Positions 1 to 4,746 of a stretch of 6,438 nt of DNA are shown piece by piece. Position 1 is the first letter of the stretch. The number at the start of each line of letters is the position of its first letter. The position numbers were made by a program, and so were the translations under genes. Source of the stretch: Myxococcales bacterium UBA1238 (GTDB lineage Bacteria; Myxococcota_A; Bradymonadia; UBA7976; UBA1532). Where the stretch lies: assembly GCA_002309015.1 (NCBI GenBank), contig DBWM01000065.1, forward strand, positions 5,174 through 11,611, written 5' to 3'. The notes below the pieces were generated by a model, which was not told the DNA's origin, made no database searches, and saw nothing but the letters and a program-made list of their open reading frames with translations.

Positions 1-1552
1 CTACGCTGGCGGCGGTGGCGGTGGATCCGGCGGCGAGGCAGGTTACGCTGACGGCGGTGCCGAACCTGACGGAGAAGTGGCAGGCTACGATGGCGGCGGT
101 GGCGGTGGATCCGGAGAGGATGGAGGTTACGATGACGGCAGCGTAGGTGGAAGCGATGGCGGCGCAGGCGAAGACGGTGGCGCTGGAGCTGGCGGCGAAG
201 ACGGTGGGGGCGGTACGGTCGCTGCGAGCTGTGGCTTTACCTACCAGGCGCAGTTTGCCGCATATAAGAGCGCCGCTCCAAAGACGGAAGAGGAGCTCGC
301 ATGGGAGGAAAACCCCGAGCCCGAATATGCCGAAGGGGAAGGCGGAATTTTGTATCCCGAGCCGCCGCCGCTGGGGGTGTATCAAAAGCGGATCGGCAGC
401 CTGCCTGAGCTCCAGCGCTATATCACCATGCCCAGCTACACCGATAACATGCCGAAGTTTGACCGCGCCAATCCCTTCAATGGCGCTGAGCGCTGCTATG
501 AACTGCCCGTCGGCCCCGTGATGCTCAGTGAGTCGGAGGCTTACGACCTGTATGTCGGCATCGCAGAGCACACCACGTGGCTCCAGGTCGACAAGACGCC
601 CGGAAAACGTACGGTGGTGGGCATCAGAGGGGCATATCCCGGCACATTTGAGTGGAACGGGAACGAAGCCGACCGGTTTAACGACACGTTGGTCCTCCTC
701 TGGAAGGAATCGAACGGGACGAAGCGCGTCTTGGAGTTCCCCGGCCACACGGACGTGGGGCATCACTACTTCGGAGTGGAGAGCAGTTCGTTCCTGCGCG
801 CCAATCGCCGCTACAAACACCAGAACGGCACGCACAAGACCTACAATGCGCTGACGATCACCTACAGCGGTTACCAGACGCGCGACGATACCAACCACAA
901 CGGGCATTGGGATGACGATCGGAACGGGTGGTTGCCGGATACATCCGCGCGCGATTACTTCCGCACCGGCTCCGGGCACAACATCCACCTGGCCTCCGTC
1001 AACGGGCCCCTGGGATCCGCGAGGGTCGACAGCTGGTCGGCAGGCTGTCAGGTGATTCCCGGCAGAGCAAACTGGGACGAGTTCATCTACAACGCATGGA
1101 CCAACACGGGAGACATCGTCTATTACTTCCTGGTCGACGCGCGCGATATCCCCACCTCCTACTGGTACCCCTGCACGCCGGACGGCAGTCACGACTGCCC
1201 CTATCAGATCACGCAGTTCCCATACACCCACAGCAGCAGCACCGTGGGCGGCGAAGAACTGTTTGACCGTTACAACTGCGCGACCCAAAACGAGAGCGGA
1301 CCCGAGAAGCTGTACGTATTTTCGGTCGACCAGGCGGGCACATTGACGGTGAAGGTGGAATGCACATCCCCGGTTGACGCCGACATCCACCTGCTTGACG
1401 CCGACGATCCCAACGCCTGCTACACGAGGAACGACAAAACTTTCACGTACTCCCTGGTTCCCGGGCGCTGGTGGATAGCGGTTGACAGCTTCGTGAACAG
1501 CAGCAACCACATTGGCTCCGGTGCATACACGTTGACCGTCGACTTCAGATGA
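1..1552 (+). CDS. Secreted L,D-transpeptidase-like (YkuD-like) protein with Gly-rich repeat linker and C-terminal PPC-like domain, 5' partial
   Basis: The frame is open from base 2 with no stop upstream, so the gene starts left of the window. The GTG at 77 lies inside the repeat region and is not a credible start. Numbering from that GTG, residues 1-50 are a Gly/Asp/Glu linker. Residues about 150-350 form the catalytic-looking module, with the segment RFNDTLVLLW, a Ca-site-like stretch DTNHNGHWDDD (about 272-282), and H304 followed after 16 residues by S321-A-G-C324. This matches the H-x(14-17)-[S/T]-x-G-C signature of L,D-transpeptidases. From memory, the module resembles uncharacterised proteins in phages and Bacteroidetes with a WSAGCQV motif. 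Residues about 391-491 resemble a pre-peptidase C-terminal (PPC) beta domain (FDRYNC, DADIHLL, SGAYTLTVD). The signal peptide or lipobox would be off-window, so export is inferred. The substrate is unknown: it could be a wall cross-linking enzyme, a peptidoglycan amidase-type hydrolase or an inactive binder. Confidence 0.75.
   Translation, partial: YAGGGGGGSGGEAGYADGGAEPDGEVAGYDGGGGGGSGEDGGYDDGSVGGSDGGAGEDGGAGAGGEDGGGGTVAASCGFTYQAQFAAYKSAAPKTEEELAWEENPEPEYAEGEGGILYPEPPPLGVYQKRIGSLPELQRYITMPSYTDNMPKFDRANPFNGAERCYELPVGPVMLSESEAYDLYVGIAEHTTWLQVDKTPGKRTVVGIRGAYPGTFEWNGNEADRFNDTLVLLWKESNGTKRVLEFPGHTDVGHHYFGVESSSFLRANRRYKHQNGTHKTYNALTITYSGYQTRDDTNHNGHWDDDRNGWLPDTSARDYFRTGSGHNIHLASVNGPLGSARVDSWSAGCQVIPGRANWDEFIYNAWTNTGDIVYYFLVDARDIPTSYWYPCTPDGSHDCPYQITQFPYTHSSSTVGGEELFDRYNCATQNESGPEKLYVFSVDQAGTLTVKVECTSPVDADIHLLDADDPNACYTRNDKTFTYSLVPGRWWIAVDSFVNSSNHIGSGAYTLTVDFR
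2..169 (+). repeat. Tandem 84-nt repeat (two copies) encoding a 28-residue Gly-rich unit
   Basis: Copy 1 is 2-85 and copy 2 is 86-169. The first 29 bases of the two copies differ at one position (gct versus gat), and the stretch at 41-55 recurs at 125-139 with one change. Later parts have diverged more. Each unit encodes Tyr-(Ala/Asp)-six Gly-Ser-Gly, then an acidic section containing G-Y-(A/D)-D-G. The array may extend left of the window. The unit length is a multiple of three, so gain or loss of copies would change linker length without breaking the frame. Confidence 0.8.
167..207 (+). repeat. Short direct repeat ggcgaagacggtgg, 27-nt period
   Basis: The 14-base word occurs at 167-180 and again at 194-207, encoding G-E-D-G-G twice with a nine-residue period. 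It lies immediately after the 84-nt units and suggests that the linker grew by several rounds of in-frame duplication. Confidence 0.6.
1549..1552 (+). promoter_or_regulatory. ATGA stop/start overlap (translational coupling site)
   Basis: The TGA stop of the upstream L,D-transpeptidase-like gene (1550-1552) shares bases with the ATG of manA (1549-1551). The bases just upstream (accgtcgacttcag) show no clear Shine-Dalgarno sequence. Ribosomes finishing the first gene therefore probably re-initiate on manA, tying its output to the upstream gene. Confidence 0.65.
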
Positions 1553-2454
1553 TTGTGAAACACCCCCTTCGTTTTGCCCCCATCCATAAGCCCAAGCCCT
1601 GGGGCGAAGAAATCTGGACCCTGGCCGATCTCGACGGAGCTGTACTCTGCGGCGGGATCGGCGTCACCCAAAGCGTCATCGATGCGGGCCCCTACGCGGG
1701 TTGTTCCCTGCGCGCGCTTTTGCCTGAGATCTGCGGTCCGCACAGCCTGGCCATCGACGGCGGGTTTCCGCTCCTCTGCAAGATCCTCGAGGCGCGAAGC
1801 GATCTCTCGCTGCAGGTCCATCCCACAAGCGCCTATGCCGCGCTGCATCCAGAGGCCCGCCCTAAAAGCGAAGCCTGGTATGTGCTCGATGCGGACGAAG
1901 GCGCCGGGATCTATCTGGGACTCAAGCCCGGGCTTACACCCGAACGCCTGAAAGATGCGGTGCTTTTGGGCCATGCGGCGGATCACGTGGTCTACCGCCC
2001 GGTTCATCGCGGCGAGCTTTACTACCTGCCTGCGGGGACCTGCCATGCTTTGGGCGCGGGGGTACGCGTAGCCGAGGTTCAATCGCCGAGCGACACCACC
2101 TTCAGGCTCTACGACTGGCACCGCCTGCCCAAGCGCGAACTGCATCTGAGCGAAGCTTTGGCCTGCGCCGATTTTTTGCCGTGGGATCAGAGCCGCTTTC
2201 TCTGGAGCGCCATCGAGGGCGATCCGATGGGGCAGAAACAGGGGCTCATGCGCGGTCCCGAGTTCTCGATGGCCCTCTGCGTTTGCAGTCAGTCCCTCGC
2301 TTTTGACGAAGACCTGCAGGTGTGGATGCTGCTCGAGGGGGAGCTTTTGGTGGAGGGCGTGACGGTTTCTGCGGGAGAGACGGTACTTTTGCCGTACGGC
2401 TACGCGGGGGTGGCGGAAGGGCAGGCGGTGTTGATCGAGATCCGGTTGCCTTAG
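1549..2454 (+). CDS. manA: Mannose-6-phosphate isomerase, class I (short type)
   Basis: This cytoplasmic zinc enzyme interconverts mannose 6-phosphate and fructose 6-phosphate. It either feeds mannose into glycolysis or supplies GDP-mannose for polysaccharide and lipopolysaccharide synthesis. The 301-residue length fits the short, Bacillus-like class I form. The N-terminus has the family pattern of a Pro-Trp-Gly motif (KPKPWGEEIW, residues 14-23). The expected metal ligands are all visible: Q89 and H91 in LQVHP, E108 in KSEAWYVL, and H166 in GTCHALGAG. The segment VAEVQSPSDTTFRLYDW (174-190) is a family hallmark and includes the likely catalytic Arg at 186. A cupin-like C-terminal strand region follows (about 240-300). 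The start is set by the ATGA overlap with the upstream gene; no in-frame alternative is better. The gene appears intact. Confidence 0.95.
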   Translation: MIVKHPLRFAPIHKPKPWGEEIWTLADLDGAVLCGGIGVTQSVIDAGPYAGCSLRALLPEICGPHSLAIDGGFPLLCKILEARSDLSLQVHPTSAYAALHPEARPKSEAWYVLDADEGAGIYLGLKPGLTPERLKDAVLLGHAADHVVYRPVHRGELYYLPAGTCHALGAGVRVAEVQSPSDTTFRLYDWHRLPKRELHLSEALACADFLPWDQSRFLWSAIEGDPMGQKQGLMRGPEFSMALCVCSQSLAFDEDLQVWMLLEGELLVEGVTVSAGETVLLPYGYAGVAEGQAVLIEIRLP

Positions 2455-2508
2455 GGCGAAGACCGGGCGATCGCAGACGAGGGCAGGGATAAATTGGGGG
2501 CAGCGGCC

Positions 2509-2850
2509 TTACGCGCGGCCATGTTGCGAGAAGATCTGCCTGAGCTTCAGCGCCAGGCTGTATTTACCCGAGATGGTGAGCCGGCGCCTGAGCACTAAAG
2601 AGGTGGCCGTGACCTCGCCTTCGATGAAGCGGTGCAGATCGCTGTCGCTTAGGGAGAGCGTGCAATCGGCGAGGGGATCTTCTCCGCGGTAAACATGGCG
2701 GTCGTGAAGGTTGACGTTCCACATGCCGCCCCGATCGCCGCTGATGTTAAATTGGTAGACCGCATTGAGCGCTGACGCGGTGCTTTGATATTCGGGTGCC
2801 TGGATCTTGCGCTCGATCTGGACCTCAAAGAGCTCGGCGGGGCTGAACAT
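2509..2850 (-). CDS. Stand-alone SCP2 sterol-carrier domain protein
   Basis: The 113-residue protein is almost entirely one SCP2-type lipid-binding domain. The family pattern is visible: FNISGDRGGMWNVNLHD (about residues 34-50), G-E-D-P-L-A-D-C-T-L-S-L-S-D-S-D (about 56-71), then RLTISGKYSLALKLRQIF (about 90-107). SCP2 domains bind lipids or other hydrophobic ligands in a tunnel; the ligand here cannot be told. There is no signal peptide or membrane segment, so it is probably cytoplasmic. It starts 38 bases after the MBL-HhH lipoprotein gene and is probably the last gene of that transcript. It is not a full UbiJ- or UbiT-like protein, which are longer, although a role with a hydrophobic cofactor cannot be excluded. 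Confidence 0.82.
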   Translation of the reverse strand: MFSPAELFEVQIERKIQAPEYQSTASALNAVYQFNISGDRGGMWNVNLHDRHVYRGEDPLADCTLSLSDSDLHRFIEGEVTATSLVLRRRLTISGKYSLALKLRQIFSQHGRA

Positions 2851-2852
2851 GG

Positions 2853-2858
2853 TTCCTC
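2853..2858 (-). promoter_or_regulatory. Ribosome binding site of the SCP2 gene
   Basis: On the minus strand GAGGAA lies two bases before the ATG at 2850, so the GAGG core is four bases away. That is slightly close but usable, and it supports this start. Confidence 0.5.
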
Positions 2859-2888
2859 GTTTTTGGGGGGATCTGAAAAAAGCGGGGA

Positions 2889-4157
2889 TCAGGCGGCTTC
2901 GGCGAAGGGCTCGCAGTTGTTCGTCTGCGGATCTTCTGCGGCGGGTGCGGGGGCGTCTTCAAGGATGAGCAGCTGTTTCAGCTTGATGAGCTTCTTTTTG
3001 CCGACGCCGGGTACCTTCCGCAAGTCTTCAAAGGTCTTGAAGCCACCGATAGCCTCGCGGGTTTCGATGATCTTCGCCGCTAACTTCGCGCCGACGCCGC
3101 GTACCTTGACGAGCTCCGCCTCTGTGGCCTTGTTGACGTTCACCTTGACGACGGGCTCCTGGTCTTCGCCCTCGCCAAAGGCGGGCAGATCGCCAATCTT
3201 CTGGCCTACGCCCTGGAAAAGGGCGATGTGATCGCGCTTGGTCGTGTCGAGCATGAGGTGAGTCCCGTCCGTCGCGATGCCCACATGCCCTAAATCGATG
3301 GTCGAGAAGATGCGCACCTTGCGCTCCTGCAGTCGCGCGACGACTTCGGGGGTGGGGTGACCAAAGCGGTTGTTTTTGCCCGCCGAGATCAGGGCAATCT
3401 GCGGCGAGATGGCATCCAGCATGACGTTCTGGTTGGCGTAGCGGCTGCCGTGGTGGGCGACTTTGTAAATGGTGGCGTGGATGTCTTTGCCCTGGCTGAG
3501 CACCAGCTGCTCGGTCTCGAACTCGGAGTCGCCTGCAAAGTAAAAGCTGATGTCGCCGTAGACGAAGCGGAAGACGATCGTGTTTGCGTTGGCGTCAGAG
3601 CGGGTCCCCGAGAAGAGCTGCTCCGCCGGCGCGAGAATTTCGAACTCGATGCCGCTCTCGACCTTGATGTTGCGCCCGATCTTTGCGGACTTGATCGGGA
3701 TCGCCTTCGCTTCCGCCGCCGCGATCAGCTGCTCGTAGGGCGGAGTGGGCTTTACGTAGCCGTTATCGAGGATCAGTTTGACGGGCATCGCCTCGATCAC
3801 TGCAGGCGCCCCTCCAATGTGATCTTCATCGGGGTGCGTCAGGATCATGAGATCCAGTCCTTCGATGTTTTGCGCCTTAAGAAAATTGACGAGACGCTTC
3901 TTGCCTTTGCCGGGACCGGCATCGACGAGAATGTTCTTCCCCCCAGGCGTCTGGATCAGGAAGCTGTCGCCCTGGCCGATGTTGATCATGAACAGCTTGA
4001 GCAGGTCGCCCGAGAGCTGATCCACAAACAGCGCGTCGCCGGGCAGGACTTCTTCGGCGGAAGCGTCGTCATTGGCATCGGGGTTTTCGATTTTGGTGAC
4101 CGGACCGCCGCAGGCCAGCAAAAAGAGCAAAGGAAAAAGGAAAAGCAACTTGCGCAT
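2889..4157 (-). CDS. Lipoprotein with ComEC/Rec2-type metallo-beta-lactamase domain fused to ComEA-type helix-hairpin-helix domain
   Basis: The ATG at 4157 is chosen because AGGAGA precedes it by six bases and because MRKLLFLFPLLFLLACGG is a textbook lipoprotein signal with C16 as the lipidated residue. The frame can be extended to a TTG at 4214, but this would bury the signal. The product is 422 residues. The MBL domain (about 52-310) shows IGQGDSFLIQTPGGKN, D79-A-G, H108-P-D-E-D-H113 with the second His of HxHxDH replaced by Asp as in ComEC, G209-D210, H235-H236-G-S and FGHPTP. An (HhH)2 region (about 338-398) has the ComEA hallmarks VNVNKATEAEL, G-V-G at 354-356 and P-G-V-G at 383-386. There is no ComEC-like multi-spanning channel. 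In ComEC the MBL domain is proposed to degrade the non-transported DNA strand, and (HhH)2 domains bind DNA. A membrane-anchored extracytoplasmic DNA-binding nuclease or phosphodiesterase is therefore inferred. The substrate is unproven. Confidence 0.85.
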   Translation of the reverse strand: MRKLLFLFPLLFLLACGGPVTKIENPDANDDASAEEVLPGDALFVDQLSGDLLKLFMINIGQGDSFLIQTPGGKNILVDAGPGKGKKRLVNFLKAQNIEGLDLMILTHPDEDHIGGAPAVIEAMPVKLILDNGYVKPTPPYEQLIAAAEAKAIPIKSAKIGRNIKVESGIEFEILAPAEQLFSGTRSDANANTIVFRFVYGDISFYFAGDSEFETEQLVLSQGKDIHATIYKVAHHGSRYANQNVMLDAISPQIALISAGKNNRFGHPTPEVVARLQERKVRIFSTIDLGHVGIATDGTHLMLDTTKRDHIALFQGVGQKIGDLPAFGEGEDQEPVVKVNVNKATEAELVKVRGVGAKLAAKIIETREAIGGFKTFEDLRKVPGVGKKKLIKLKQLLILEDAPAPAAEDPQTNNCEPFAEAA

Positions 4158-4163
4158 TTGAAT

Positions 4164-4169
4164 TCTCCT
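4164..4169 (-). promoter_or_regulatory. Ribosome binding site deciding the start of the MBL-HhH lipoprotein
   Basis: On the minus strand AGGAGA is followed by attcaa and then ATG at 4157. This is strong complementarity at good spacing. It decides for the ATG that begins the lipoprotein signal and against the upstream TTG at 4214. Confidence 0.75.
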
Positions 4170-4205
4170 GTGTGGTGACGGGACAGTTTTGCGCCAAACG
4201 CGCGT

Positions 4206-4221
4206 AGGGAACAAGGGAACA
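4206..4221 (-). repeat. Tandem octamer agggaaca x2 in the dut to MBL-HhH intergenic gap
   Basis: Two perfect adjacent copies (4206-4213 and 4214-4221) lie about 50-65 bases upstream of the lipoprotein start, just after the dut stop. They could be a direct-repeat operator or a chance duplication. I see no convincing -35/-10 pair beside them. Confidence 0.35.
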
Positions 4222-4229
4222 GCGAGCGA

Positions 4230-4679
4230 TCACCGGCCTGTGGAGCCAAATCCCCCCTCTGCGCGCGCCGTCTGTGAGAGCTCTGCGACTTCGATGGGGG
4301 CGCATTCGGGGCAGGGGACGATCATCAGCTGCGCGATGCGATCGCCTCTTTCAAAAGTGACGGCCTCGCGACCGCTGTTATAGAGGACGACGCCGATTTC
4401 GCCGCGATAATCCGCATCGATGACCCCTGGCGCGTTCAACACCGTGATCCCTTTCTTCAGGGCCAGCCCCGATCGCGGACAAACGAGGCCCGTATATCCC
4501 TGAGGGATCCCGACCGCAAAGCCCGTGGGGAACAGGGCGCGATCGCCGGGAGCTAAGGTGAAGGAAGCGCGGAGGGCGGCCTGCAGGTCGAAGGCGGCTG
4601 CGGCGGCGGTGGCGCGCATGGGCAAGGGGAGCGGATCGGGCGCCATGGCGGGCCCGAGCCTTAAAAACGCAATCTGCAT
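4230..4679 (-). CDS. dut: Deoxyuridine 5'-triphosphate nucleotidohydrolase (trimeric dUTPase)
   Basis: The enzyme hydrolyses dUTP to dUMP and diphosphate, keeping uracil out of DNA and supplying dUMP for thymidylate synthesis. All five motifs of the homotrimeric family are present in its 149 residues: motif I AAFDLQA (28-34, with Asp31), motif II PRSGLALKKGI (68-78), motif III GVIDADYRGEIGVVLYN (85-101), motif IV GDRIAQLMIVP (112-122) and motif V RAEGGFGSTG (139-148), the C-terminal arm that closes over the active site. Motif I has Ala where Gly is usual, inside a run of alanines. The start at 4679 gives the normal N-terminal strand (MQIAFLRL) although its Shine-Dalgarno is weak; a Met at residue 12 is the alternative. 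It lies 67 bases after pnp, a neighbour pairing known in related bacteria. Confidence 0.96.
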   Translation of the reverse strand: MQIAFLRLGPAMAPDPLPLPMRATAAAAAFDLQAALRASFTLAPGDRALFPTGFAVGIPQGYTGLVCPRSGLALKKGITVLNAPGVIDADYRGEIGVVLYNSGREAVTFERGDRIAQLMIVPCPECAPIEVAELSQTARAEGGFGSTGR

Positions 4680-4746
4680 GAAAAGATGTGGGTTGAAGTC
4701 GGATTGAGGGTTTGCCGGAGGCTGCGATGCCCCGGATGGGGCGGGA

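Noticed and set aside
77..79. GTG as the start of the L,D-transpeptidase-like gene
   Set aside because: The frame stays open to the left edge, and the GTG lies within the first 84-nt repeat unit. Starting there would leave an exported-type protein with no signal peptide.
1420..2145. Minus strand reading frame of 241 codons over the LdtP-like/manA junction
   Set aside because: It spans two well-supported + strand genes and resembles nothing; it is a composition artefact.
2455..2508. Bidirectional terminator in the convergent gap
   Set aside because: I find only the GCGATCGC palindrome and a GGCC-type short inverted repeat, with no T-run on either strand.
2867..2890. Six-T run on the minus strand between the MBL-HhH and SCP2 genes as a terminator or attenuator
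   Set aside because: No stable GC stem lies directly before it; the only nearby inverted repeat (CTTC-GCC-GAAG) is four pairs long and about 15 bases away. The flanking GATCCCC direct repeat is too short to interpret.
3357..4178. Long + strand reading frame of 273 codons opposite the MBL-HhH gene
   Set aside because: It shows no domain pattern and is fully antisense to a gene with clear catalytic motifs, a lipobox and a good ribosome binding site.
4158..4214. Upstream extension of the MBL-HhH lipoprotein to a TTG at 4214
   Set aside because: The ATG at 4157 has a strong AGGAGA at good spacing and begins a proper lipoprotein signal; the extension adds a charged N-terminus that would spoil it.
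4170..4229. Promoter for the MBL-HhH gene, and a TTTGCGCCAAA inverted repeat as an operator
   Set aside because: No convincing -10 box lies at proper spacing from TTGTTC, and the inverted repeat has only four-base arms, which is expected by chance.
4729..4742. GC hairpin (gcccc-ggat-ggggc) between pnp and dut as a terminator
   Set aside because: The stem is five perfect base pairs, but no U-run follows on the minus strand, so intrinsic termination is unlikely.
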